From: Hydractinia symbiolongicarpus
Taxonomy: Eukaryota > Cnidaria > Hydrozoa > Anthoathecata > Hydractiniidae
DNA length: 64,000 nucleotides
Assembly (NCBI RefSeq): GCF_029227915.1
Contig: NC_079885.1
Location: 27,531,001 to 27,595,000, forward strand
Reading direction: 5' to 3'
Made by a program: the position numbers and the translations under genes. The notes under the pieces are model-generated. The model did no database searches. It had not been told where the DNA came from and saw only the letters and a program-made list of their open reading frames with translations. Shown one piece after another: positions 1 to 11,695 of the stretch; position 1 is the stretch's first letter, and each line of letters starts with the position of its first letter.

Positions 1-913
1 AATAAAGTGCTACCACAGCTCCCAATGTAATCGCTGAGTTCCAGCAACCATGTGAAATTAAGAAGGATGTTATTTCTTATAGTCAAACTGGCTCATTCAC
101 CGCATTTATCAGGTCAAAGTCGAAAATCAGTTCAATTAAGTCCCACATTCTAACGTTTCACTGTTAATGCGATGGAACCTAGTAATATGCGAATACTATC
201 GCTAAATACGTGTTGGTACGAGTATGTGACACAACTTTTGTAACTGAAGCGGATTGATACCGTTAGAAAGTCAATGAAATGTAGTTTTTGAAACTGTCGC
301 TATTTCTTCAGCGCGCGACAACGGCTAGGATTGGTCCCACAGTAAAGAATGACTTATTTATGTAAATTTTTATATGAAGCGCTACCACAGCGACCAATGT
401 AATATCTGAGTTCCGGCAATCACGTCAAATTTTGAAGAATGTTATTTCTTGTAGTCATAATGGCTCATTTATCACATTTATAAGGTCATAATCCAAAACC
501 AGGTCAAGTAAGTGCCACAGTCTATCGTTTCACTGTTGAAAGCGATACAACATAGTAATATCGGAAAAAAATCACTAAATACATGTTGGTACGAATATGT
601 GACGCAACTGTTGTAACTGAAGCGGATTGATACCGTTATAAAGTCAATGAAATGTAGTTTTTGAAACTGTCGCTATTTCTTCAGCGCGAACTAACGGCTA
701 GGATTGGTCCTACAGTAAAAAATGACTTATTTATCTTAATTTTTTAATAAAGTGCTACTACAGCGCCCAGTGTAATCGCTGAGTTCCAGCAATCATGTGA
801 AATTAAGAAGGATGTTATTTCTTATAGTCAAACTGGCTCATTTACCGCATTTATAAGGTCAAAGTCCAAAATCAGTTCAATTAAGTCCCACAGTCAAACG
901 TTTCACTGTTAAA

Positions 914-949
914 AGCGATGGAACCTAGTATTATGCGAATACTATCGCT
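914..949 (+). other. Monomer hairpin (representative, R type)
   Basis: An inner 7-bp perfect stem, tagtatt (926-932) with aatacta (938-944), encloses the loop atgcg. It is flanked by a second possible pairing, agcga (914-918) with tcgct (945-949), separated by a bulge. The same position is present in every R monomer of array A. Other monomer types keep the outer pairing and a weaker or altered inner stem. The structure could extrude as a cruciform or fold in a transcript. No function is known. Confidence 0.6.
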
Positions 950-976
950 AAATACATGTTGGTACGAGTATGTGAC
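950..976 (+). other. Strongly conserved 27-bp monomer block (representative)
   Basis: Directly after the hairpin lies a block beginning aaatacatgttggtacga and ending tatgtgac. The acatgttggtacga core is nearly invariant in arrays A and C and, as its reverse complement (tcgtaccaacatgt), in D, whereas flanking parts of the monomer vary between types. This is compatible with a protein-binding site or with gene conversion. It does not match a CENP-B box that I can recognise. Confidence 0.5.
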
Positions 977-1864
977 GCAACTGTTGTAACTGAAGCGGAT
1001 TGATACCGTTAGAAAGTCAATGAAATGTAGTTTTTGAAACTGTCGCTATTTCTTCAGCGCGAACTAACGGCTAGGATTGGTCCTACAGTAAAAAATGACT
1101 TATTTATCTTAATTTTTTAATAAAGTGCTACTACAGCGCCCAGTGTAATCGCTGAGTTCCAGCAATCATGTGAAATTAAGAAGGATGTTATTTCTTATAG
1201 TCAAACTGGCTCATTTACCGCATTTATAAGGTCAAAGTCCAAAATCAGTTCAATTAAGTCCCACAGTCAAACGTTTCACTGTTAAAAGCGATGGAACCTA
1301 GTATTATGCGAATACTATCGCTAAATACATGTTGGTACGAGTATGTGACGCAACTGTTGTAACTGAAGCGGATTGATACCGTTAGAAAGTCAATGAAATG
1401 TAGTTTTTGAAACTGTCGCTATTTCTTCAGCGCGCGACAACGGCTAGGATTGGTCCCACAGTAAAGAATGACTTATTTATGTAAATTTTTATATGAAGCG
1501 CTACCACAGCGACCAATGTAATCTCTGAGTTCCGGCAATCACGTCAAATTTAGAAGAATGTTATTTCTTGGTGTCCAATTGTCTCATTTATCACATTTAT
1601 CAGGTCACAGTCCAAAGTTAGTTCAATTAAGTACCGCAGTCAATCGTTTCACTGTTAAAAGCGATGCAACCTAGTAATATCAGAAGAATATCGCTAAATA
1701 CATGTTGATACGAATATGTGACGCAACTGTTGTAACTGAAGCGGATTGATACCGTTAAAAAGTCAATGAAAAGTAGTTTTTGAAACTGTCGCTATTTCTT
1801 CACCGCGAACTAACGGCTAGGATTGGTCCTAAAGTAAAAAATGACTTATTTATCTTAATTTTTT

Positions 1865-3296
1865 AATAAAGTGCTACCACAGCTCCCAATGTAATCGCTG
1901 AGTTCCAGCAACCATGTGAAATTAAGAAGGATGTTATTTCTTATAGTCAAACTGGCTCATTCACCGCATTTATCAGGTCAAAGTCGAAAATCAGTTCAAT
2001 TAAGTCCCACATTCTAACGTTTCACTGTTAATGCGATGGAACCTAGTAATATGCGAATACTATCGCTAAATACGTGTTGGTACGAGTATGTGACACAACT
2101 TTTGTAACTGAAGCGGATTGATACCGTTAGAAAGTCAATGAAATGTAGTTTTTGAAACTGTCGCTATTTCTTCAGCGCGCGACAACGGCTAGGATTGGTC
2201 CCACAGTAAAGAATGACTTATTTATGTAAATTTTTATATGAAGCGCTACCACAGCGACCAATGTAATATCTGAGTTCCGGCAATCACGTCAAATTTTGAA
2301 GAATGTTATTTCTTGTAGTCATAATGGCTCATTTATCACATTTATAAGGTCATAATCCAAAACCAGGTCAAGTAAGTGCCACAGTCTATCGTTTCACTGT
2401 TGAAAGCGATACAACATAGTAATATCGGAAAAAAATCACTAAATACATGTTGGTACGAATATGTGACGCAACTGTTGTAACTGAAGCGGATTGATACCGT
2501 TATAAAGTCAATGAAATGTAGTTTTTGAAACTGTCGCTATTTCTTCAGCGCGAACTAACGGCTAGGATTGGTCCTACAGTAAAAAATGACTTATTTATCT
2601 TAATTTTTTAATAAAGTGCTACTACAGCGCCCAGTGTAATCGCTGAGTTCCAGCAATCATGTGAAATTAAGAAGGATGTTATTTCTTATAGTCAAACTGG
2701 CTCATTTACCGCATTTATAAGGTCAAAGTCCAAAATCAGTTCAATTAAGTCCCACAGTCAAACGTTTCACTGTTAAAAGCGATGGAACCTAGTATTATGC
2801 GAATACTATCGCTAAATACATGTTGGTACGAGTATGTGACGCAACTGTTGTAACTGAAGCGGATTGATACCGTTAGAAAGTCAATGAAATGTAGTTTTTG
2901 AAACTGTCGCTATTTCTTCAGCGCGAACTAACGGCTAGGATTGGTCCTACAGTAAAAAATGACTTATTTATCTTAATTTTTTAATAAAGTGCTACTACAG
3001 CGCCCAGTGTAATCGCTGAGTTCCAGCAATCATGTGAAATTAAGAAGGATGTTATTTCTTATAGTCAAACTGGCTCATTTACCGCATTTATAAGGTCAAA
3101 GTCCAAAATCAGTTCAATTAAGTCCCACAGTCAAACGTTTCACTGTTAAAAGCGATGGAACCTAGTATTATGCGAATACTATCGCTAAATACATGTTGGT
3201 ACGAGTATGTGACGCAACTGTTGTAACTGAAGCGGATTGATACCGTTAGAAAGTCAATGAAATGTAGTTTTTGAAACTGTCGCTATTTCTTCAGCG
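1865..3296 (+). repeat. Higher-order repeat block A1 (P-Q-R-R), copy 2
   Basis: Partner of the block at 1-1432 at a constant offset of 1,864 bp. It is followed by a further R monomer (3364) instead of the S monomer that follows copy 1, so one exchange breakpoint lies at about 3296. Confidence 0.85.
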
Positions 3297-6200
3297 CGAA
3301 CTAACGGCTAGGATTGGTCCTACAGTAAAAAATGACTTATTTATCTTAATTTTTTAATAAAGTGCTACTACAGCGCCCAGTGTAATCGCTGAGTTCCAGC
3401 AATCATGTGAAATTAAGAAGGATGTTATTTCTTATAGTCAAACTGGCTCATTTACCGCATTTATAAGGTCAAAGTCCAAAATCAGTTCAATTAAGTCCCA
3501 CAGTCAAACGTTTCACTGTTAAAAGCGATGGAACCTAGTATTATGCGAATACTATCGCTAAATACATGTTGGTACGAGTATGTGACGCAACTGTTGTAAC
3601 TGAAGCGGATTGATACCGTTAAAAAGTCAATGAAATGTAGTTTTTGAAACTGTCGCTATTTCTTCAGCGCACGATAACGGCTAGGATTGGTCCCACAGTA
3701 AAGAATGACTTATTTATCTAAATTTTTAAATGAAGCGCCACCACAGCGACCAATGTAATCTCTGAGTTCCGGCAATCACGTCAAATTTAGAAGAATGTTA
3801 TTTCTTGGTGTCCAATTGTCTCATTTATCACATTTATCAGGTCACAGTCCAAAGTTAGTTCAATTAAGTCCCGCAGTCAATCGTTTCACTGTTAAAAGCG
3901 ATGCAACCTAGTAATATCAGAAGAATATCGCTAAATACATGTTGGTACGAATATGTGACGCAACTGTTATAACTGAAGCGGATTGATACCGTTATAAAGT
4001 CAATGAAATGTAGTTTTTGAAACTGTCGCTATTTCTTCAGCGCGAACTAACGGCTAGGATTGGTCCTACAGTAAAAAATGACTTATTTATCTTAATTTTT
4101 TAATAAAGTGCTACTACAGCGCCCAGTGTAATCGCTGAGTTCCAGCAATCATGTGAAATTAAGAAGGATGTTATTTCTTATAGTCAAACTGGCTCATTTA
4201 CCGCATTTATAAGGTCAAAGTCCAAAATCAGTTCAATTAAGTCCCACAGTCAAACGTTTCACTGTTAAAAGCGATGGAACCTAGTATTATGCGAATACTA
4301 TCGCTAAATACATGTTGGTACGAGTATGTGACGCAACTGTTGTAACTGAAGCGGATTGATACCGTTAGAAAGTCAATGAAATGTAGTTTTTGAAACTGTC
4401 GCTATTTCTTCAGCGCGCGATAACGGCTAGGATTGGTCTCACAGTAAAGAATGACTTATTTATCTAAATTTTTAAATGAAGCGCCACCACAGCGACCAAT
4501 GTAATCTCTGAGTTCCGGCAATCACGTCAAATTTAGAAGAATGTTATTTCTTGGTGTCCAATTGTCTCATTTATCACATTATCAGGTCACAGTCCAAAGT
4601 TAGTTCAATTAAGTACCGCAGTCAATCGTTTCACTGTTAAAAGCGATGCAACCTAGTAATATCAGAAGAATATCGCTAAATACATGTTGATACGAATATG
4701 TGACGCAACTGTTGTAACTGAAGTGGATTGATACCGTTAAAAAGTCAATGAAAAGTAGTTTTTGAAACTGTCGCTATTTCTTCACCGCGAACTAACGGCT
4801 AGGATTGGTCCTAAAGTAAAAAATGACTTATTTATCTTAATTTTTTAATAAAGTGCTACCACAGCTCCCAATGTAATCGCTGAGTTCCAGCAACCATGTG
4901 AAATTAAGAAGGATGTTATTTCTTATAGTCAAACTGGCTCATTCACCGCATTTATCAGGTCAAAGTCGAAAATCAGTTCAATTAAGTCCCACAGTCTAAC
5001 GTTTCACTGTTAATGCGTTGGAACCTAGTAATATGCGAATACTATCGCTAAATACGTGTTGGTACGAGTATGTGACGCAACTTTTGTAACTGAAGCGGAT
5101 TGATACCGTTAGAAAGTCAATGAAATGTAGTTTTTGAAACTGTCGCTATTTCTTCAGCGCGCGACAACGGCTAGGATTGGTCCCACAGTAAAGAACGACT
5201 TATTTATGTAAATTTTTATATGAAGCGCTACCACAGCGACCAATGTAATATCTGAGTTCCGGCAATCACGTCAAATTTAGAAGAATATTATTTCTTGGTG
5301 TCCAATTTTCTCATTTATCACATTTATCAGGTCACAGTCCAAAGTTAGTTCAATTAAGTCCCGCAGTCAATCGTTTCACTGTTAAAAGCGATGCAACCTA
5401 ATAATATCAGAAAAAATATCGCTAAAAACATGTTGGTACGAATATGTGACGCAACTGTTGTAACTGAAGCGGATTGATACCGTTAGAAAGTCATTGAAAT
5501 GTAGCTTTTGAAACTGTCGCTATTTCTTTAGCGCACGATAAGGGCCAGGATTGGTCCCACGGTAAGAAAAGACTTATTCATCTAAACTTTTTAATAAAGC
5601 GCTACCACAGAGCCTAATGTAATCGCTGAGTTCCAGTAATCATGTCAAATTAAGAAAAATGTTATTTCTTGTAGTCATAATGGCTCATTTATCACATTTA
5701 TAAGGTCATAATCCAAAATCAGGTCAAGTAAGTGCCACAGTCTATCGTTTCACTGTTGAAAGCGATACAACATAGTAATATCGGAAAAAAATCACAAAAT
5801 ACATGTTGGTACGAATATGTGACGCAACTGTTGTAACTGAAGCGGATTGATACCGTTATAAATTTAATGAAATGTAGTTTTTGAAACTGTCGCTATTTCT
5901 TCAGCGCGAACTAACGGCTAGGATTGGTCCTACAGTAAAAAATGACTTATTTATCTTAATTTTTTAATAAAGTGCTACTACAGCGCCCAGTGTAATCGCT
6001 GAGTTCCAGCAATCATGTGAAATTAAGAAGGATGTTATTTCTTATAGTCAAACTGGCTCATTTACCGCATTTATAAGGTCAAAGTCCAAAATCAGTTCAA
6101 TTAAGTCCCACAGTCAAACGTTTCACTGTTAAAAGCGATGGAACCTAGTATTATGCGAATACTATCGCTAAATACATGTTGGTACGAGTATGTTACGCAA

Positions 6201-6981
6201 CTGTTGTAACTGAAGCGGATTGATACCGTTAGAAAGTCAATGAAATGTAGTTTTTGAAACTGTCGCTATTTCTTCAGCGCGCGATAACGGCTAGGATTGG
6301 TCTCACAGTAAAGAATGACTTATTTATCTAAATTTTTAAATGAAGCGCCACAACAGCGACCAATGTAATCTCTGAGTTCCGGCAATCACGTCAAATTTAG
6401 AAGAATGTTATTTCTTGGTGTCCAATTGTCTCATTTATCACATTTATCAGGTCACAGTCCAAAGTTAGTTCAATTAAGTACCGCAGTCAATCGTTTCACT
6501 GTTAAAAGCGATGCAACCTAGTAATATCAGAAGAATATCGCTAAATACATGTTGATACGAATATGTGACGCAACTGTTGTAACTGAAGCGGATTGATACC
6601 GTTAAAAAGTCAATGAAAAGTAGTTTTTGAAACTGTCGCTATTTCTTCACCGCGAACTAACGGCTAGGATTGGTCCTAAAGTAAAAAATGACTTATTTAT
6701 CTTAATTTTTTAATAAAGTGCTACCACAGCTCCCAATGTAATCGCTGAGTTCCAGCAACCATGTGAAATTAAGAAGGATGTTATTTCTTATAGTCAAACT
6801 GGCTCATTCACCGCATTTATCAGGTCAAAGTCGAAAATCAGTTCAATTAAGTCCCACAGTCTAACGTTTCACTGTTAATGCGATGGAACCTAGTAATATG
6901 CGAATACTATCGCTAAATACGTGTTGGTACGAGTATGTGACACAACTTTTGTAACTGAAGCGGATTGATACCGTTAGAAAG

Positions 6982-8510
6982 TCAATGAAATGTAGTTTTT
7001 GAAACTGTCGCTATTTCTTCAGCGCGCGACAACGGCTAGGATTGGTCCCACAGTAAAGAATGACTTATTTATGTAAATTTTTATATGAAGCGCTACCACA
7101 GCGACCAATGTAATCTCTGAGTTCCGGCAATCACGTCAAATTTAGAAGAATGTTATTTCTTGGTGTCCAATTGTCTCATTTATCACATTTATCAGGTCAC
7201 AGTCCAAAGTTAGTTCAATTAAGTACCGCAGTCAATCGTTTCACTGTTAAAAGCGATGCAACCTAGTAATATCAGAAGAATATCGCTAAATACATGTTGA
7301 TACGAATATGTGACGCAACTGTTGTAACTGAAGCGGATTGATACCGTTAAAAAGTCAATGAAAAGTAGTTTTTGAAACTGTCGCTATTTCTTCACCGCGA
7401 ACTAACGGCTAGGATTGGTCCTAAAGTAAAAAATGACTTATTTATCTTAATTTTTTAATAAAGTGCTACCACAGCTCCCAATGTAATCGCTGAGTTCCAG
7501 CAACCATGTGAAATTAAGAAGGATGTTATTTCTTATAGTCAAACTGGCTCATTCACCGCATTTATCAGGTCAAAGTCGAAAATCAGTTCAATTAAGTCCC
7601 ACATTCTAACGTTTCACTGTTAATGCGATGGAACCTAGTAATATGCGAATACTATCGCTAAATACGTGTTGGTACGAGTATGTGACACAACTTTTGTAAC
7701 TGAAGCGGATTGATACCGTTAGAAAGTCAATGAAATGTAGTTTTTGAAACTGTCGCTATTTCTTCAGCGCGCGACAACGGCTAGGATTGGTCCCACAGTA
7801 AAGAATGACTTATTTATGTAAATTTTTATATGAAGCGCTACCACAGCGACCAATGTAATATCTGAGTTCCGGCAATCACGTCAAATTTTGAAGAATGTTA
7901 TTTCTTGTAGTCATAATGGCTCATTTATCACATTTATAAGGTCATAATCCAAAACCAGGTCAAGTAAGTGCCACAGTCTATCGTTTCACTGTTGAAAGCG
8001 ATACAACATAGTAATATCGGAAAAAAATCACTAAATACATGTTGGTACGAATATGTGACGCAACTGTTGTAACTGAAGCGGATTGATACCGTTATAAAGT
8101 CAATGAAATGTAGTTTTTGAAACTGTCGCTATTTCTTCAGCGCGAACTAACGGCTAGGATTGGTCCTACAGTAAAAAATGACTTATTTATCTTAATTTTT
8201 TAATAAAGTGCTACTACAGCGCCCAGTGTAATCGCTGAGTTCCAGCAATCATGTGAAATTAAGAAGGATGTTATTTCTTATAGTCAAACTGGCTCATTTA
8301 CCGCATTTATAAGGTCAAAGTCCAAAATCAGTTCAATTAAGTCCCACAGTCAAACGTTTCACTGTTAAAAGCGATGGAACCTAGTATTATGCGAATACTA
8401 TCGCTAAATACATGTTGGTACGAGTATGTGACGCAACTGTTGTAACTGAAGCGGATTGATACCGTTAGAAAGTCAATGAAATGTAGTTTTTGAAACTGTC
8501 GCTATTTCTT
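6982..8510 (+). repeat. Higher-order repeat block A2 (S-P-Q-R), copy of 1390-2918
   Basis: The S-P-Q-R order of 1390-2918 recurs here at an offset of 5,592 bp (fifteen monomers), including the rare cccacattc variant near 7601. The match ends where this copy reads gcgcgataacgg and the first copy reads gcgaactaacgg. The two copies look near identical by eye, which implies recent duplication or conversion. Confidence 0.8.
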
Positions 8511-9306
8511 CAGCGCGCGATAACGGCTAGGATTGGTCTCACAGTAAAGAATGACTTATTTATCTAAATTTTTAAATGAAGCGCCACAACAGCGACCAAT
8601 GTAATCTCTGAGTTCCGGCAATCACGTCAAATTTAGAAGAATGTTATTTCTTGGTGTCCAATTGTCTCATTTATCACATTTATCAGGTCACAGTCCAAAG
8701 TTAGTTCAATTAAGTACCGCAGTCAATCGTTTCACTGTTAAAAGCGATGCAACCTAGTAATATCAGAAGAATATCGCTAAATACATGTTGATACGAATAT
8801 GTGACGCAACTGTTGTAACTGAAGCGGATTGATACCGTTAAAAAGTCAATGAAAAGTAGTTTTTGAAACTGTCGCTATTTCTTCACCGCGAACTAACGGC
8901 TAGGATTGGTCCTAAAGTAAAAAATGACTTATTTATCTTAATTTTTTAATAAAGTGCTACCACAGCTCCCAATGTAATCGCTGAGTTCCAGCAACCATGT
9001 GAAATTAAGAAGGATGTTATTTCTTATAGTCAAACTGGCTCATTCACCGCATTTATCAGGTCAAAGTCGAAAATCAGTTCAATTAAGTCCCACAGTCTAA
9101 CGTTTCACTGTTAATGCGATGGAACCTAGTAATATGCGAATACTATCGCTAAATACGTGTTGGTACGAGTATGTGACGCAACTTTTGTAACTGAAGCGGA
9201 TTGATACCGTTAGAAAGTCAATGAAATGTAATTTTTGAAACTGTCGCTATTTCTTCAGCGCGAACTAACGGCTAGGATTGGTCCTACAGTAAAAAATGAC
9301 TTATTT

Positions 9307-11031
9307 TTTAATAAAGTGCTACCACAGCGCCCAGTGTAATCGCTGATTACCAGCAATCATGTTAAATTAAGAAGAATGTTATTTCTTGGAGTCCAATTGT
9401 CTCACTTATAACATTTATAAGGTCAGGGTCCAAAATCAGTTCAATTAAGTCCTACAGAAAATTGTTTCACTGTTATAAGCGATGCAACCTAGTAATATGA
9501 GAAAAATATCGCTAAATACATGTTGGTACGAATATTTGACACAACCGTTTTAACTGAAGCGGATTGACACCGTTAGAAAGTCAATGAAATGTAGTTTTTG
9601 AAACTGCGGCTACTTCTTCAGCGAGCGATAACGGCTAGGATTGGTCCCACAGTAAAGAATGACTTATTTATCTAAGTTTTTAAATGAAGCGCCACCACAG
9701 CGCCCAATGTAATTGCTGAGTTCCGGCAATCACGTCAATTTTAGAAGAATGTTATTTCTTGGAGTCTAATTGTCTCATTCATCACATTTATCAGGTCACA
9801 GTCCAAGGTTAGTTCAATTAATTTCCACAGTCAATCGTTTCACTGTTAAAAGGGATACAACTTAGTAATATCGGAAGAAAATCACTAAATACATGTTGGT
9901 ACGAATATCTGACGCAACCGTTGTAACTCAAAGGGATTGACACCGTTAGAAAGTCAATGAAATGTAGTTTGTGAAACTGTCTCTATTTCTTCAGCGCGCG
10001 ATAACGGCTAGGATTGGTCCCACAGAAAAAATTGACTTATTTATCTTACTTTTTAAATAAAGCGCTACCACAGCGCCCAGTGTAATCACTGAATTCCAGC
10101 AATCATGTCAAATTAAGAAGAATGTTATTTCTTGTAGTCAAAATGGCTTGTTTATCACATTTATAAGGTCAAAGTCCAAAAGCAGTTCAATTACGTCCCT
10201 TAATCGATCGTTTCACTGTTAAAAGCGATGCAACCTAGTCATATCAGAAAAATATCGCTAAATGCATGTTGCTACGAATGTGTGAACCAACCGTTGTAAC
10301 TCAAACGGACTAACACCGTTAGAAAGTCAATGAAATATAGTCTTTGAAACTGTTCCTGTTTATTCAGCGGGGGCTAACGACCAAGATAGGTCCCACAGTA
10401 AGAAAAGAGTTATTCATCTAAATTTTGAAATAAAGCGCTACCACAGAGCCTAATGTAATCGCTGAATTCCAGCAATCACGTCAAATTAAGAAGAATGTTA
10501 TTCCTTGGAGACCAATTGGCTCATTTATCACATTTATCAGGTCACAGTCCAGAATTAGTTTAATTAATTCTCACAGTCAATCGTTTCGTTGTTAAAAGCG
10601 ATACAACTTAGTAATATCGGAAAAAAATCACTAAATACATGTTGGTACAAATGTGTGACGCAACCTTTGTAATTCAAACGGATTGACACCGTTAGAATGT
10701 CAATGAAATGCAGTTTTTGAAACTTTCTGTATATCTTCATCGCGCGCTAACGGCTAGGATTGGTCCAACAGTAAAAATGACTTATTTATCTAAATTTTTA
10801 AATGAATCGCTACAACAGGGTCCAGTGAAATTGCTGAGATCCCACAATCTTGTCAAATTAAGAAGAATGTTTTTTCTTGGAGTCCAATTGTCTCACTTAT
10901 AACATTTATAAGGTCACAGTCTAAAATCAGTTCAATTAAGTCAAACAGTCAATTGTTTCACTGTTAAAAGCGATGCAACCTAGTAATATGAGAAAAATAT
11001 CGCTAAATACATGTTGGTACGAATATGTGAC
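9307..11031 (+). repeat. Diverged edge monomers of array A
   Basis: Five monomers (anchors 9318, 9691, 10064, 10437, 10809) differ from one another and from the homogeneous part of A. The junction into this zone is an 11-bp deletion in the poly-T/A linker (the 362-bp monomer ending at about 9318). Diagnostic variants here reappear reverse-complemented in array D: the gcgcccaatgtaattgctg type at 9691, the cttactttttaaataaagcg type at 10064, and the agagcctaatg/attccttggagacc type at 10437. This zone therefore links the forward and inverted arrays. Confidence 0.8.
11030..11031. repeat. Target site duplication AC (left copy)
   Basis: The uninterrupted monomer reads tgtgacgcaacc. On the left the satellite ends tgtgac and on the right it resumes acgcaacc, so ac is duplicated (right copy 13582-13583). 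The duplication would be GAC (3 bp) if the last g of the right TIR is assigned to the target. The ambiguity is real, because the flanking g equals the TIR end base. Confidence 0.7.
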
Positions 11032-11056
11032 CTCGGGCAACTTACGGAACGTCTGG
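11032..11056 (+). repeat. Left terminal inverted repeat of the transposon
   Basis: A 25-bp sequence starting ctcgggcaactt and ending cgtctgg. It is the exact reverse complement of 13557-13581. Similarity stops immediately inside. Confidence 0.95.
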
Positions 11057-11178
11057 GATTTGTTAAATTCATCGGCGCACTTTAAGGGTACTAGTCACAA
11101 TAACAGATGAATGTCCAATAGTTAACATGACTTTAGGGCTTCCTGAAAAAAGGTGTTTTAAATGTAAATTAAATATTA

Positions 11179-11186
11179 TGACGTCA
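11179..11186. promoter_or_regulatory. Palindromic CRE-like site (tgacgtca), left
   Basis: Exact tgacgtca, the consensus recognised by CREB/ATF bZIP proteins in animals. It lies about 60 bp upstream of the TATA-like box. A second exact copy lies at 12906-12913. Function is inferred only from the motif. Confidence 0.35.
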
Positions 11187-11241
11187 CAGCCTCGATTTGA
11201 AGGTTTTTGAACAATCCTCTTTTCGCGAATATCTCGAAAAA

Positions 11242-11249
11242 TATAAATA
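11242..11249 (+). promoter_or_regulatory. TATA-like box in transposon 5' region
   Basis: tataaata lies 210 bp inside the left end and about 140 bp before the first open segment (11389). It could be the promoter of the element's gene. The surrounding DNA is AT-rich, so a chance match is quite possible. Confidence 0.3.
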
Positions 11250-11388
11250 CGACAATCTTTGAACGGCTTTTTTACCGTTCGTAATCATTTTGTGGATGAA
11301 TTACGTCAACAAAATATGTCGTAAGTCCTACGCGCATAGTGCGATCATGCTTTCCCGTCACTTTCACAAGAATATTTGTCAGAAATAG

Positions 11389-11606
11389 AATGTGTCGGCA
11401 AAAATTCACGGTTTTGACATTATTGCCGTGCCTGCGTCGGAACTTTTCCGTGATGCCAGCAGATGTAAAACGCGCGGGAGAATTTTTAATGGAAATGGCG
11501 AATATTTAGCGGGAATTGGAGGCAGAGAAATTCATTCCATGGTTGCATGGCAAATTATTTTTAATGCGCCTTTATGCGAGGAGAGGTTTTACGTGAGATC
11601 CAGAGT
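11389..11606 (+). pseudogene. Possible 5' coding exon of transposon gene, unrecognised
   Basis: A reading frame is open from just after a stop at 11386-11388 to a stop at 11608-11610. It has no ATG near its start, so it could be an exon or chance. The translation includes a stretch rich in G and R (GRIFNGNGEYLAGIGGREIH) and hydrophobic residues near the end, but no domain I recognise. A good splice donor, gtaagt, lies at 11607-11612, and a pyrimidine-containing stretch ending tttaacag (acceptor ag at 11694-11695) would close an 89-bp intron. That size is close to the better supported 82-bp intron downstream. It belongs to the decayed gene of the mobile element if it is coding at all. Confidence 0.25.
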
Positions 11607-11695
11607 GTAAGTTACCACCATGAAGGTGTCAGATACAAAGCCTTCATTTCTATGTTCCCTTCTTGTGTAAACTTGAAGAAATCTCACTTTAACAG

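Larger units (their letters stand above)
1..1432 (+). repeat. Higher-order repeat block A1 (P-Q-R-R), copy 1
   Basis: Four consecutive monomers of types P, Q, R and R recur in the same order 1,864 bp downstream (five monomer lengths). Shared private variants show a copied block rather than chance similarity: the cccacattc variant near 145 recurs near 2009, and the tttgaag variant of the Q monomer is present in both. Similarity breaks near 1432, where this copy reads gcgcgacaacgg and the other reads gcgaactaacgg. Confidence 0.85.
1..11031 (+). repeat. Satellite array A, forward, ~373-bp monomers
   Basis: About 30 head-to-tail monomers. Using the motif gctaccacag and its variants as an anchor, copies begin at 9, 381, 754, 1127, 1500, 1873, 2245, 2618, 2991, 3364, 3737, 4110, 4483, 4855, 5227, 5601, 5974, 6347, 6720, 7092, 7465, 7837, 8210, 8583, 8956, 9318, 9691, 10064, 10437 and 10809. 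Spacing is 372-374 bp except one 362-bp unit. At least five monomer types alternate: P (ctcccaatg), Q (gtaatatctg), R (ctactacagcgcccag), S (gtaatctctg with ggtgtccaattg) and T (agagcctaatg, near 5601). There is no coding potential; all frames are closed by stops or open only by chance. The array runs off the left edge of the window. I do not recognise a named satellite family. Confidence 0.97.

Noticed and set aside
754-1127. Monomer as a diverged dimer of two ~186-bp halves
   Set aside because: One repeated motif (gtcccacagt..aa) lies about 195 bp apart, but other short shared motifs are spaced 174 or 231 bp. There is no consistent half-period.
10708-10902. 64-codon open frame in a diverged satellite monomer
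   Set aside because: It is satellite sequence continuous with its neighbours. The same frame is closed in other monomers.
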